Positions 9,066-18,821 of a stretch of DNA of 47,072 nucleotides are shown here, piece by piece. A program made the position numbers and the translations under genes. The stretch comes from a virus, in the IMG/VR virus record IMGVR_UViG_3300010373_000013, positions 1 through 47,072 of that record; one strand, given 5' to 3'. Under the pieces are notes generated by a model. The model did not search any database, had not been told where the DNA came from, and saw only the letters and a list, made by a program, of their open reading frames with translations. Position 1 is the first letter of the stretch; each line of letters begins with the position of its first letter.

Positions 9066-12000
9066 CTATGCATATTCTGTAATGATCAATATACCATCGG
9101 CACCCCTGGAAGAACCTATGGCAACTGTGTCGGCATAAGTACCATCGCTTCCTTCTCCTGGATTGATTCCAGCGTGTGTACCGCCGGTATTTGATGTAGT
9201 ATCTACGAAACGCACACTCGTCTGTGAAGATCCAAAGAAAGAACAACCGCCTCCACCTATTTGAGTAGATGCGGCCATAGAGTTACCACTCGATCCACCC
9301 TCCTTGCCGGTCAAATTCAAATAACCACCTGTACCGACACCTCCTGCACTTTCCGGTGCACCTCCGGCAGCTACGGTACCTTTAGCACCTCCCGTTGCAG
9401 TTAAGGTCATAAAGGTACTTGTTCCTCCATCATTACCATCACCACCTCCAGGAGTTTGGGCAGCTCCCCCCTCTCCAACCGTAAATGGTTGTGAAGCACC
9501 AATCTCAGCAGCCGTAAAGAGTTGTTCAGTATAACCTCCACCACCTCCAGCAGAACCAGCCTGTCCAGCAGGTGCACCACCTCCGCTTCCGCCCGCTCCA
9601 CAAAGTTGTACAATGGCATATTTCATCCCTGGAGTTGGTGTATATGTTCCTGATTGAAAGGTATTCCAAAATTGAACATTCACGACGGTCCCACTACCCC
9701 CTGCAATCGGTGTCCACGCTGTACCATTGAAAAATGCAGGTTCATGAAGCGTACTATCATAAATTGTTAAACCTTCAGAAGGTAAGGCTATAGCATTCCT
9801 TTCAACGGTTGTCATACGAGGAGGCAAAAATCCTTGTGTCGTACTCTCCAAATCTAATATGGCAGATGCCTGAGCAGCTGGTGAACCGATAACTACAGAA
9901 GCGCCATTACCAAGAGCAATCATATTAGAAGCGCCTACGACTGCATTGAATCCAATAGCGGTTGCATTGGACAAACCATCAACAGTTACATTGGCTCCAT
10001 GTCCTAATATGGTATTGTTGCTTCCAGCGATGTTGGTATTAAAGGCTTGAGCTCCTACCACTGTATTTTGAGATCCCGTGGTATTGACAGTGGCAGAATT
10101 ATTACCGACGACCGTATTATCGTTGGGAGACCCCGTTGTAATGTCATGAGCTAATGAATTACTTCCAACAACTGTACATCCGGCGCCAGTTTTATTACCC
10201 TTAAATGCTTTATATCCAATGATAGTATTATCATCGGTGGTGTCTGCAACATTCATGGCTTGATAACCAATTACGGTATTAGAGCTACCCGTTGTTGTCG
10301 CAGCTAAGGCCTTCCATCCTATACCTATATTAAATCCACCAGTGGCAAGATTTAAAGCGTTATAACCGACTGCTACACATCCACCAACATTGGGTATATC
10401 GGTGTTATCATACGTATGAAGGGCGCCAGAACCAATGGCTACACATTCACTCGCCTGCGTAGCAGTAGTGAGTGCATTGAGACCTACGGCTGTATTATCA
10501 TTACCCGAAGTGTTACTTACCATAGAACGATAACCCATAGATGTATTGTTAGATCCTGTATTTGCGGTCAAAGCTTGATAACCAACAGCCGTATTAGACC
10601 CGCTACCAGTATTTGCAGCTAAAGCCGAAGATCCAACTGCCGTATTTCCTGGACCTGATGTATTCTTACCTAAAGCAGCATATCCAAAGGCAGTATTATC
10701 TCCTGTGGTGTTCTGAGAGAGAGCCACATATCCCATAGCCGTATTGCCAGTATTCACTCCGCAATCAGCTGCTTGAGCTTGAAAACCAACAGCCGTATGA
10801 AAAGTACTTGTGACATTCTGTAAAGCTTGGTAACCAATACCAACACATCCCCCAGGATTTGATCCATCAACATTGTCATACATCTGAAGGGCCCCAGAAC
10901 CAACCGCTACACACATTGAGCCTGTCGTATTGGTCAAAAGGGAATTATATCCCATCGCAGTATTATCGTGACCTTGTCCCACCAACGTTGGATTATTATT
11001 TTCGAGAGCAAAAGCACCCACAGCAGTATTGAAACTACCCCCTCCATTCTGGTTTAAAGCAAAATAACCTACACCGGTGTTAGAGCCTGCACCTGTATTA
11101 GTTCTCAAAGTACCCGAACCTACCGCCGTGTTCTGAGAGCCATTATTATTATTTAAAGCTTCGTAACCGACCGCGGTATTATCCTGTGCAGTGAGATTGT
11201 TCGTTAACGCACTAAATCCTAGGGCAGTATTTCGAGCGCCCGTATTCATCTTAAGGGCCTCATAACCAACTGCTACCATCTCATCACCGCCATTATCCAA
11301 TAATGCGTTATACCCAATAGCAACGCATTTAGAAGCGGTATCATTGGCACTTAATGCAAAAGCACCGATAGCTACGTTTTGACCTGTTGCACTGGTATTA
11401 GCATTCATAGCACTATTTCCCATAGCTACATTATTAGAGCCAGAAGAAATACCGGTTGCTGCTTGATATCCGACCACCGTATTGGTACCACCCGTTGTCT
11501 GAGATAAAGCACTTAATCCAATACCAATACTGCCAGAGAATCCAACATTAGCATTCACTGCGCCGGGTCCTATGGCTATATTGTCGGCCCCCGTTGTATT
11601 GGCATTTAAACAATCAGAACCAAAAGCTATGTTATTATTACCAGTGGTATTAGCCGTTAAACAATGTGAACCATAGACGATATTACCGCCGCCCCCCGAG
11701 GTTCCAGATGTTCCCACATCATGTCCAATAAGAACATTGAATTCTGCTGTCGATGCACTGGGAGCTTGCGCCGTTGTTCCACCAATAAGAGACCAAGCAT
11801 TTTCTGTAAGGCCACCACCTCCACCAGTACCATTAGAAGCCGCCGTAATACGTCCATAAGGATCAACCGTTAAATTGGTATTGGTATAACTTCCTGGTGT
11901 AACACCTGAGCTATTCAATTCAAAATGAAAATCACCACTGGTTGTAATAGGGTTAGTGGTTGTTGATGTAACCGAGATTGTATCGAGTGGACTTGATGCG

Positions 12001-12764
12001 CCTATAGAAGTGACTGAGCCGCCGCCACCTGATGTGTTGGCTTCTATATTGATTTGGCCACCTGGATCAGTGACCGTGAAAGTAACATTTCCAGTATTCA
12101 TGAAAACAAGAGTATTTTCATCACCTATCTCGGTTAGATTCTCACGCACCTTAATCGTAGGATGAGATTCTACCGTAACGGTTCCACTTCCGTTATTCGT
12201 GACCGTGAATTGATTAAAGGGACCGGTAGAAATGTCACTGAAATTAATGTTAGGAACAGGCGCACCTACATCGGTACCATTATGTTGGATCTGAACATCT
12301 GAACCACCACCACCTGTAGAACCAATGGTGATCTCCATATTAGTACCAAGATTATTCACCGCACTGATACTGATATTAGGACCTTCTACAAATTTAAGTG
12401 TACTCTCTGCTCCTCGAATAACATTCTGCGTCTCTACCTGAACTTTTTGAATAGAAGTACTATCAACGACATCCATACTGATATCACCCGCAACACCATT
12501 TCCATTATTAACCGTAATGGAATCACTAGATGTTACACTGCGAGAGACAAATTCATTGCCACCGATATAAGTTGTTAATCCATCAGTATTAATCCCTACC
12601 AAGGACTGGAGATTAAGGACAGTATCAATAGCTATTTCTCCACCAGGTCCCGAATCCTGCAATTGCAAATTAGAGGTGTTTGGATTGGTAGTAAGTACGC
12701 GCCCATTTGGTGCATCTGTAGAATCAGGTGTGACGAGGACATAGGTTGGATCAGTGGACGCCAT
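9066..12764 (-). CDS. Long tail fibre with YadA-like TAVG repeats and Gly-rich tip
   Basis: 1232 residues, with an AAGGAG ribosome site. The N-terminal third is beta-rich and includes one shaft unit like those of the 783-residue fibre. From about 355 to 960 it is built of repeats of the type NTAVGYxAL.xNTTGxx (some as CVAIG or NVAMG), the head-repeat pattern of trimeric autotransporters (YadA/Hia), which fold as a left-handed beta roll trimer. Near 978 comes the common fibre motif STTQGFLPPRMTTVERNAI. Residues 1041-1232 are Gly-rich (GAGGSGGG, GGGGGYTEQ), like glycine-rich receptor-binding tips of phage fibres. It is probably the main receptor-binding fibre; the repeats are length-variable by nature. 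Confidence 0.88.
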   Translation of the reverse strand: MASTDPTYVLVTPDSTDAPNGRVLTTNPNTSNLQLQDSGPGGEIAIDTVLNLQSLVGINTDGLTTYIGGNEFVSRSVTSSDSITVNNGNGVAGDISMDVVDSTSIQKVQVETQNVIRGAESTLKFVEGPNISISAVNNLGTNMEITIGSTGGGGSDVQIQHNGTDVGAPVPNINFSDISTGPFNQFTVTNNGSGTVTVESHPTIKVRENLTEIGDENTLVFMNTGNVTFTVTDPGGQINIEANTSGGGGSVTSIGASSPLDTISVTSTTTNPITTSGDFHFELNSSGVTPGSYTNTNLTVDPYGRITAASNGTGGGGGLTENAWSLIGGTTAQAPSASTAEFNVLIGHDVGTSGTSGGGGNIVYGSHCLTANTTGNNNIAFGSDCLNANTTGADNIAIGPGAVNANVGFSGSIGIGLSALSQTTGGTNTVVGYQAATGISSGSNNVAMGNSAMNANTSATGQNVAIGAFALSANDTASKCVAIGYNALLDNGGDEMVAVGYEALKMNTGARNTALGFSALTNNLTAQDNTAVGYEALNNNNGSQNTAVGSGTLRTNTGAGSNTGVGYFALNQNGGGSFNTAVGAFALENNNPTLVGQGHDNTAMGYNSLLTNTTGSMCVAVGSGALQMYDNVDGSNPGGCVGIGYQALQNVTSTFHTAVGFQAQAADCGVNTGNTAMGYVALSQNTTGDNTAFGYAALGKNTSGPGNTAVGSSALAANTGSGSNTAVGYQALTANTGSNNTSMGYRSMVSNTSGNDNTAVGLNALTTATQASECVAIGSGALHTYDNTDIPNVGGCVAVGYNALNLATGGFNIGIGWKALAATTTGSSNTVIGYQAMNVADTTDDNTIIGYKAFKGNKTGAGCTVVGSNSLAHDITTGSPNDNTVVGNNSATVNTTGSQNTVVGAQAFNTNIAGSNNTILGHGANVTVDGLSNATAIGFNAVVGASNMIALGNGASVVIGSPAAQASAILDLESTTQGFLPPRMTTVERNAIALPSEGLTIYDSTLHEPAFFNGTAWTPIAGGSGTVVNVQFWNTFQSGTYTPTPGMKYAIVQLCGAGGSGGGAPAGQAGSAGGGGGYTEQLFTAAEIGASQPFTVGEGGAAQTPGGGDGNDGGTSTFMTLTATGGAKGTVAAGGAPESAGGVGTGGYLNLTGKEGGSSGNSMAASTQIGGGGCSFFGSSQTSVRFVDTTSNTGGTHAGINPGEGSDGTYADTVAIGSSRGADGILIITEYA

Positions 12765-12776
12765 GGTGATTTCTCC

Positions 12777-13415
12777 TTAAGTGGCTGGTTGATAATCTGG
12801 ATTGATAATATGTATTGTATACCCATCATTACATAAAAGCATGGTTTGATTACGTAAAATTACAACATTTGATGGGGGAAAACCGAGCGCTGAGGCGCTT
12901 GTTCCCGTGATTTGCATGGATAATGTAAAATTACCTAATGTCTTGTTAATGGCAAAAAAGTTGATGAGACTTCCAAAGTTTAAAACTCGTGGAATAGGTG
13001 GAATCGATGGAATGGATGTCTCTCCTAAAAATACAATCACATTGCCGGTAAGAGTCCCTGTAAAAATGAAATTTGTATTGGTGATTTGCTCCGCACTCAA
13101 AGTCACATTGGTATTACCTGATACATCAAGTTCTAATGTGACATCCGGAACTACATCGACGATATTATCTGGCCTTGGATTAATAAGGGGAACAGGATCA
13201 GCCTTGATAAGGGGCGTTAAATCTTGAGCATTAGGTACATCTAAAAATTTGGGATAAACCAAATAACCTGTATTAACTAATCCTTGTCCTCGATATTGAT
13301 ATTGAGCTTTCAGTTTATGATGAGCCACCATCAAACCAGAATAGTCGCAGCGCGCAATACCGCGAGGACTATTCTTTCGCATGTTTGTATATTTACCGTG
13401 ATTACGTGCTTGCAT
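12777..13415 (-). CDS. Neck/tail structural protein with C-terminal beta module
   Basis: 212 residues, with a GAGG ribosome site. The first 85 residues follow a pattern I recognise from many short-tailed phages (RNHGKYTNMRKNSPRGIARCDYSG, Q..Y.GQGLVNTGYLVYPKFLDVPNAQ, then DPVPLINPRP). Residues 100-212 are one copy of the beta module also seen three times in the 783-residue fibre (FTGTLTGNVIVF, NKTLGNFTLSMQI, ILRNQTMLLCNDG). It lies between the adaptor and the long fibre. It probably connects neck and appendage; exact role unknown. Confidence 0.65.
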   Translation of the reverse strand: MQARNHGKYTNMRKNSPRGIARCDYSGLMVAHHKLKAQYQYRGQGLVNTGYLVYPKFLDVPNAQDLTPLIKADPVPLINPRPDNIVDVVPDVTLELDVSGNTNVTLSAEQITNTNFIFTGTLTGNVIVFLGETSIPSIPPIPRVLNFGSLINFFAINKTLGNFTLSMQITGTSASALGFPPSNVVILRNQTMLLCNDGYTIHIINPDYQPAT

Positions 13416-13421
13416 GATGCC

Positions 13422-14516
13422 TCAACTATAATTCAAGAAATCTGGTTGAACACGAAGGGGAACATAAGTAGCATCTGTGAGAGCCGCTAATTGGAATGCT
13501 TCTTGTGCATCTGCTTTCAAGGATTGTGCTAATTGAGGAGCAAATTTAACGGCAATTCTATAAGATAATTCTGCCACCAAAGCATCGTAAAATCGTTGAG
13601 GAATATCCACTTGATTAAACAAGTTGGTGATATCTTGAGAATATTGATAAGCCGTATAAAGAAGACCCGTAAATTGATTGGCTTGTGCAGTGGGTCCTAA
13701 AATCGGCCATAGCGTCAAATAGGGATTAATTTGCTCATTAAAGAAATAAGAACTGGGGAAACCTTGACTGTTTTTGGTAGGGATCTGCATCCATTCTGTA
13801 TAAGAAAGAGGCGTTAAATAACGATCTCCTGTACCTGTAACTGTCGGTACTGAAAAATAAATCTGTTGAATTTCTAAGGTAGCGCCCTTCGTTTCTCGAA
13901 TACGCCAGCTCATGGCATTCAAAGAATTCTCAATCACAAACCATACAATTTGATTAGCAAAATAAGTTTGAGTAGGTGCTTTGTAAATGGTTTGCCAATT
14001 TACATTATCGAAAGAATATTCAACAAAGAGTGTATATGTAGCTTGTGTTTGAAGAGGAGTAATCCCCACATATTGAATGGATTGGCTATTGTTCGTTCCA
14101 TAATTATAGGCAATATTACCATTGGGAGCGGTTTGAATACATCCCGCTGTCGTTGTTGGATCGAAACAATTAGCAGCGCTGGTACCAGGAGAAGTAGAAG
14201 TAGAAGATGTAGCTAACCCTCCACTATTAAGTCTTTGAGGTTGAACAGCTGCTACATCTACAATTCTTGTGATTGTAGATGGCAGCTGATATGTTGGCTG
14301 ATTGATATATAAACTAATAAGAAAGCGCTTACGTGTCCATTGAAGTGGAACTTTTCCTTGCCAACTTGTGAGAGCTAGATTAGCAGATAAGACAGCTGAT
14401 TCTGCTTGCATACCTGTAATACGGCTACCAATAATACCAATGCGATGAAAAGCTTCTCTTAAAAAATCATCAACTTGGGTATTTGACCCAAAGGTGTAGG
14501 TATTGCTGGTACTCAT
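13422..14516 (-). CDS. Head-to-tail adaptor-like protein with a beta-sandwich insertion
   Basis: 364 residues, with a GAGGAG ribosome site. The N-terminal helices (VDDFLREAFHRIGIIG..ITGMQAESAVLSANLALTSW) and the end (IPQRFYDALVAELSYRIAVKFAPQLAQSLKADAQEAFQLA) are the usual parts of a podovirus head-tail adaptor. Between them, about residues 95-235, sits a beta-rich insertion (SIQYVGITPLQTQATYTLFVEYS, NAMSWRIRETKGATLEIQQIYF) resembling an F5/8C-type sandwich that might bind sugar. The core then resumes with RYLTPLSYTEWMQIP. Position after the capsid genes and before the fibres supports the call. Confidence 0.7.
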   Translation of the reverse strand: MSTSNTYTFGSNTQVDDFLREAFHRIGIIGSRITGMQAESAVLSANLALTSWQGKVPLQWTRKRFLISLYINQPTYQLPSTITRIVDVAAVQPQRLNSGGLATSSTSTSPGTSAANCFDPTTTAGCIQTAPNGNIAYNYGTNNSQSIQYVGITPLQTQATYTLFVEYSFDNVNWQTIYKAPTQTYFANQIVWFVIENSLNAMSWRIRETKGATLEIQQIYFSVPTVTGTGDRYLTPLSYTEWMQIPTKNSQGFPSSYFFNEQINPYLTLWPILGPTAQANQFTGLLYTAYQYSQDITNLFNQVDIPQRFYDALVAELSYRIAVKFAPQLAQSLKADAQEAFQLAALTDATYVPLRVQPDFLNYS

Positions 14517-14546
14517 CGATAGGTGTGGTGCTCCTCATGGTATACA

Positions 14547-15035
14547 TTAATGGTGATGAAACTTTCTCAATGTATCGGCAAGACGCGCTTCCTTCGCAAT
14601 CGTTTGATTAGGACTATGTTCCGCTTTCTTGATTCTCTTTAATGGTATTTTTTGACCTTGAGGAATGCCTAAATGTTGATGAAGCTTTCCTTTACTAGAA
14701 GGAGGAAGAGCACTTTGAATCCAACGACCACCTTCAGCTAATCCACCTTCTTTATAGTGTCTTTTCCCAGCTAAGGTACGCTTATAGTTAGAACCAAATT
14801 CTAAAGGTTGCTCAAATATCGCATTGGGCGTTTTTTGAGTCCCTTTCCCTCTTATAATGCGATGACCTTTAGAAGGATGTAAATGATTGGGGGACTGTTG
14901 CGAGATACCCTCATTTGTCTCCGATCTTCTTGCATGTAAAGCTTTAAAAGATGGTTCCGTTTGTAATGTGTGATGTGTAGTAGATCCAGAAAGGTTTCTA
15001 AAACCACCGCGGCGTCTTAATTTTCTAACACTCAT
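14547..15035 (-). CDS. Basic virion-associated protein with KEGG/AEGG motif
   Basis: 162 residues, strongly basic and His-rich, starting by ATGA overlap with the gene upstream. It contains KEGGLAEGGRWIQSALPPSS, then KGKLHQHLGIPQGQKIPLKRIKKA and ARLADTLRKFHHH. The KG.LH..LGIP.GQKIP...I.KA......A.LA.TLRKF pattern is a short motif found at the ends of many phage virion proteins. The charge suggests DNA contact inside the particle. No enzyme motif. Confidence 0.6.
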   Translation of the reverse strand: MSVRKLRRRGGFRNLSGSTTHHTLQTEPSFKALHARRSETNEGISQQSPNHLHPSKGHRIIRGKGTQKTPNAIFEQPLEFGSNYKRTLAGKRHYKEGGLAEGGRWIQSALPPSSKGKLHQHLGIPQGQKIPLKRIKKAEHSPNQTIAKEARLADTLRKFHHH

Positions 15036-15808
15036 CTTGCAATCCCCTGTTGATAAAATGTGTAATAGAAAGAAGCATTACCGTCACCCCCACTATCATT
15101 AATATTCGCCCAACCGAGACGAATAAAAGGATAAAGGGATAAGTTTGCTTGTCCACTAAGATTACTTATAAGAGTGTTAAGAACTGAAGCAGGAGCCGCT
15201 AACAAAGGAAAAGATGGGATGGGATGAGGAAAAGGCGTTAGATTTCCATACTGTGTATTAATGATTTCTGGAACCGTTAAAGAGCCATAAAAGGTATAAC
15301 GAAAACCTGCAGCTGCATTAATAGGTTGCCCTTGAAAAGCCCAATGTTGGGGTGGTGAGACATCCATATTCAAGAAAGTGTACGCCGTTATACCATGCGT
15401 TCCAAAACCTACCGATATGGGAAAAGGATCTGGAATAGGTGTGCTGGTCGTAATAGAATCAATGCGTGCATAAACACGTGCGGTTTCACTAGGGGCTGGA
15501 TTAGGGCCAGGAATAGTTTCCGTAAATACGCTCAATGTTTCACTAGGATTTCCATTACCATCAACTGGAGCACTTAACCCCGTAATAAAAAAATTAGTAG
15601 CAGCCCAATTATGAACACTGTTGATGCTCACCGTACGTAACATGGAATTATAATAGTAAACACCACTATCATTCACAGAAACATTCGGTTGGTTTGGTTG
15701 ATTGGATCGAATCTTAACAGTCAGATCGGCCCCTACAGTCTGTAAGGGCGCAATAGTAGCCACATTATCATTAAAAGATGGCCAAAAGATCTGACTAGTA
15801 ATGCTCAT
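15032..15808 (-). CDS. Beta-rich structural protein, unknown
   Basis: 258 residues, almost all beta-prone and rich in Asn, Pro, Ser and Thr, with no charged helical part. It begins by TAATG coupling to the 466-residue gene and ends by ATGA coupling to the basic 162-residue gene, so the three are probably made together. Its place right after the capsid genes suggests a capsid-surface or neck decoration. I do not recognise a family. Confidence 0.55.
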   Translation of the reverse strand: MSITSQIFWPSFNDNVATIAPLQTVGADLTVKIRSNQPNQPNVSVNDSGVYYYNSMLRTVSINSVHNWAATNFFITGLSAPVDGNGNPSETLSVFTETIPGPNPAPSETARVYARIDSITTSTPIPDPFPISVGFGTHGITAYTFLNMDVSPPQHWAFQGQPINAAAGFRYTFYGSLTVPEIINTQYGNLTPFPHPIPSFPLLAAPASVLNTLISNLSGQANLSLYPFIRLGWANINDSGGDGNASFYYTFYQQGIAR

Positions 15809-17208
15809 TAAGCAGGAACTCCAGTGTAGTACTGTTGAACACCATAAAGTGTATTGATGGTAAATGGCGTAGGTACTGTATTCACAACAATCTTTTGTGT
15901 ATAAATATTGGGTGGAACGATATTGTTAGCACTCGGTGGATTAGGAACACCATTGAATTGAGGTTGAGCACCCGCATTCAATATATTCAACTGCTCATCA
16001 AATCCTTCACAATACCAACTCACAATACATTGAGATTGTCCATCAGGAGGAGGCGCCCATGTTTCACCTATATAAGGCAATTCTATAAGACCCCGCACAT
16101 CTCCTGTGGCAGCTCCTTGTATAGGATACACAGTTGTATCAATGGAAGTTGGCGGTCTTAAATCGGCTGGTGAAAATATAGCAGCTCCACCATTGATGAG
16201 GGACCAACTTACTTTACTATCATCAGCGCCATTCGTAGATGTAATAGAAAACTGACCGATTCCTTGGGTTGGAGAAGATAAAACAGCATTCTCAGGATAT
16301 AAAACACCCGTATTAGCCGCAACAGTTGCCGCATTGAAGTGAGCTAATGTTAGAGGTGTCGTTGCATCAAATCCAGCTGCTCCAAAAAATATCCCCAAAG
16401 CTGCTGGTGATCTTACGTTGACTGTTCCTGCAGCTAATGTTGCTTCTCCACTTTGAACCAACATATTAAATGTTTGTCCATTTGATCCCCATCCTATGGC
16501 CGTCATATCAAGATAACTTTTTGCAACAAAAGGAAGACCAAAAGTATTACTGACCTGACATTGAATTTCAGCAGTACCACTTGTTCCATTGAAATAGACA
16601 CCTGTTAATCTGTAAAATGCCTTTTGAGGCACTCTTCCAGCAGGTGTAAGAGGGGTTGGAGGACCAAGGGTAGGATTCTGAAATACAGGTCCTGGGAAAG
16701 TACCCATATTAACACTATAATCTGCTCCTGGAATGGTCACCGTATGTTGGAGCGGAAAACCATAATAATCTATTCCAAAGAAAGTAACATTGACGGCTCC
16801 AGGCAATACACCACCACCAATGGTGATACATGGAACACGTGGCCAATCAAACTGAAGGTAATGAGTATTAGGCGCTCCGGTAGGGAATATCTCACTTACC
16901 CCCGATGCTGTTAAGGTAGTAGCTGCATTATCACCTGCAAGTGTTAACCAAGAAGGACCTACTACGACAGCCGGTACAGGATTAGCTACATTACCAGCTG
17001 TTGTGGGATAAGGCGTAAAATTCCATGTGGCTAATGGAGTCATAGGCATTCCTGGTCCTACATTATTATAGGAAGAACCAGAAAGTATGAGACCATTTAT
17101 ATCTACACCGGTTTGCCCCAACGTATTAAACGGGGGAGCAATCCTATAACCATCTGCAACAGCTGTTCCTTTCGGAATATTAAAAGGCACTTGAAAAGGT
17201 TGTACCAT
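15808..17208 (-). CDS. Beta-rich structural protein downstream of the capsid gene
   Basis: 466 residues, with AAGGAG before the ATG. It is beta-prone and rich in Gly, Pro, Thr and Asn, with segments like ITIGGGVLPGAVNVTFFGIDYYGFPLQHTV, FYRLTGVYFNGTSGTAEIQC and DMTAIGWGSNG. No membrane segment and no enzyme motif. It lies directly after the major capsid gene (23 bp) and overlaps the next gene. Probably a head decoration or neck protein; function not recognised. Confidence 0.55.
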   Translation of the reverse strand: MVQPFQVPFNIPKGTAVADGYRIAPPFNTLGQTGVDINGLILSGSSYNNVGPGMPMTPLATWNFTPYPTTAGNVANPVPAVVVGPSWLTLAGDNAATTLTASGVSEIFPTGAPNTHYLQFDWPRVPCITIGGGVLPGAVNVTFFGIDYYGFPLQHTVTIPGADYSVNMGTFPGPVFQNPTLGPPTPLTPAGRVPQKAFYRLTGVYFNGTSGTAEIQCQVSNTFGLPFVAKSYLDMTAIGWGSNGQTFNMLVQSGEATLAAGTVNVRSPAALGIFFGAAGFDATTPLTLAHFNAATVAANTGVLYPENAVLSSPTQGIGQFSITSTNGADDSKVSWSLINGGAAIFSPADLRPPTSIDTTVYPIQGAATGDVRGLIELPYIGETWAPPPDGQSQCIVSWYCEGFDEQLNILNAGAQPQFNGVPNPPSANNIVPPNIYTQKIVVNTVPTPFTINTLYGVQQYYTGVPA

Positions 17209-17231
17209 GATCGAATCTCCTTTTAATTAAT

Positions 17232-18131
17232 TTAGGCGCCGACAGAACCAAAAACCGCACGCCAGTTTCTACAACCAAAGCTATAACGTTCCAATGCTCT
17301 TACGGTCACGTTGTCAGTGACAACATCTGTAATGAAGTCAATATCAAGGTTTTCACGTTGGTAATATCTGAAACCATCGCAATCGGTTAAGATAAACCAG
17401 GAATTACCATTGTTGATAAATTGGTTAACAATATATCCACCAGGCATGTACTTATCATGAACGATGGCATTAATATCGTTATTCGCTGTTCCTGTTTGAT
17501 ACTCTGATTTAAAGATACGCGCTGCATTGAAAGCCTGTTTTTGTGGAACAAGTGCTTTAATGGAGTGATAGTTGATCTGCAAACCAGCTAAGTTTAACCA
17601 GGAACGGATAATCGTAATGGCATCTTCTACAGCTGATTCAGTAAACCCAACACCGTTACTAAATGTGTTCGCGAGAAAACCAGTCGAGATAGGATGTTGT
17701 GTGCTACAAAGTGGCTGACCATCACTGACCGTTGAATTATTATTGAATGCATTATTAAAGATATACATCGCATTGATGTTCTTTAATGTGTCTAAGCTGT
17801 TTCTTAGCTGCATAGCCTGTTGAGGGAACTGACTTTGGTACAAGTTATCCAAAATAGCTGCACGAGTGATCACAAAGCTTGTTGAATAGTATTGGTGTAC
17901 GAAAGAAGTTTGATAACCCTGTTGCATATAACTTTGGGAAGTCGGTGCACCATCAGATTTTAACTGAGCAATACCGAGACCCTGCATTTCGAGTTCGTAT
18001 TCAACAGCCTTATCAGATCTTAAAGTCTTAAAGACATCTTTCCAAAGGGCCGGAAAAGTATTCCAATCTCCAAAGACATCGGCCAAACCTGGCCTTAGGA
18101 GTGAGGGAAACGCTGAGCGATTTATTAACAT
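17232..18131 (-). CDS. Major capsid protein
   Basis: 299 residues, with an AAGGAG ribosome site. The pattern fits the HK97-fold capsid family close to Mu gpT used by many marine-type podoviruses: early F.ALWKDVFKTLRSD, then AQLKSDGAPTSQSYMQQGYQTSFVHQYYSTSFVITRAAILDNLY, IFNNAFN, PLCSTQHP, a mid helix with A..IIRSWLN, LVPQKQAFNAARIFKSEYQTG, and VRALERYSFGCRNWRAVFGS at the end. It has its own ribosome site and lies 12 bp after the decoration-like gene. Expected to be the most abundant virion protein. Confidence 0.85.
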   Translation of the reverse strand: MLINRSAFPSLLRPGLADVFGDWNTFPALWKDVFKTLRSDKAVEYELEMQGLGIAQLKSDGAPTSQSYMQQGYQTSFVHQYYSTSFVITRAAILDNLYQSQFPQQAMQLRNSLDTLKNINAMYIFNNAFNNNSTVSDGQPLCSTQHPISTGFLANTFSNGVGFTESAVEDAITIIRSWLNLAGLQINYHSIKALVPQKQAFNAARIFKSEYQTGTANNDINAIVHDKYMPGGYIVNQFINNGNSWFILTDCDGFRYYQRENLDIDFITDVVTDNVTVRALERYSFGCRNWRAVFGSVGA

Positions 18132-18143
18132 GATTGATTCTCC

Positions 18144-18821
18144 TTATGTACGAATAGCAGCCCGTTGAGTGTACTGATGGTTTTGAATCAATACCTCGGC
18201 GTTGTTAAAAGCAGCTCCATCTATAGATGGATTGGGTGGTGATGGTACAAGGCCTACAATGATGACATTCGTATTGGCTACATTTCGTGCAGGATTCTGA
18301 ATAGAAACTTTGGAAGTTCCTGTAATGGTATTGCCATCCACAAGAGTCGTTGTTGGAATAATAGGGATAAAATAAGTGGCACCCGCTCCTACATTTTCTT
18401 GTTTAATACCAGGATTGTTATGAGATTGAACATTGAATACCGTATTAGGGTCATCCACCACATATCCTATAGCCGGAACACCATTGAGTGTCCTTGTCCC
18501 ATTTGGCCAAAATTGACGCCCAGGGGAAGCTGGATCTATCGGGTTATTAGCGGTATCGGTGATATAAGCACATCCATCAAAAATACCAAAAGTGGCAGCA
18601 GTATTAAAGGCATTTGCCGCAACATCATAGATGCTGATTAAATACCCTGTAAATGTTCCACCGGCATCATTGGCACCTGCTACGACAACAGGATCACCTT
18701 TAAAAATATTGTTGGTATAACCGGATTTAATTAAGTAAGAATTTACTTGCCCATTCCATGTGGATGCACCCAAAGAACGGGTCGGCTGTAATCCCCATGG
18801 TAAATCTTGTCCATAAGACAT
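18144..18821 (-). CDS. Capsid decoration-like protein
   Basis: 225 residues, with TAGGAG before the ATG. The opening WGLQPTRSLGASTWNGQVNSYLIKSGYTNNIFKGDPVVVAG, then FGIFDGCAYIT, FWPNGT and IGYVVDDPNTVFNVQSH follow the family of small beta proteins coded just before the capsid gene in many short-tailed phages. It is the first gene of the capsid transcription unit and faces away from the plus-strand initiator island. A capsid-surface role is inferred from family and position. Confidence 0.7.
   Translation of the reverse strand: MSYGQDLPWGLQPTRSLGASTWNGQVNSYLIKSGYTNNIFKGDPVVVAGANDAGGTFTGYLISIYDVAANAFNTAATFGIFDGCAYITDTANNPIDPASPGRQFWPNGTRTLNGVPAIGYVVDDPNTVFNVQSHNNPGIKQENVGAGATYFIPIIPTTTLVDGNTITGTSKVSIQNPARNVANTNVIIVGLVPSPPNPSIDGAAFNNAEVLIQNHQYTQRAAIRT

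Noticed and set aside
9061-9246. 62-codon N-terminal extension of the adaptor gene at 8416-9060
   Set aside because: The extension is Arg/Cys/Tyr-rich, lies wholly over the end of the fibre gene, and the normal start MAYVLTYTNL lies just after that gene.
9066-12764. CRISPR-like array in the fibre gene
   Set aside because: The repeats are degenerate, coding and in frame with a beta-roll pattern; no regular spacers or cas genes exist.
9066-12764. Diversity-generating retroelement acting on the Gly-rich fibre tip
   Set aside because: No reverse transcriptase and no template repeat were found in the window.
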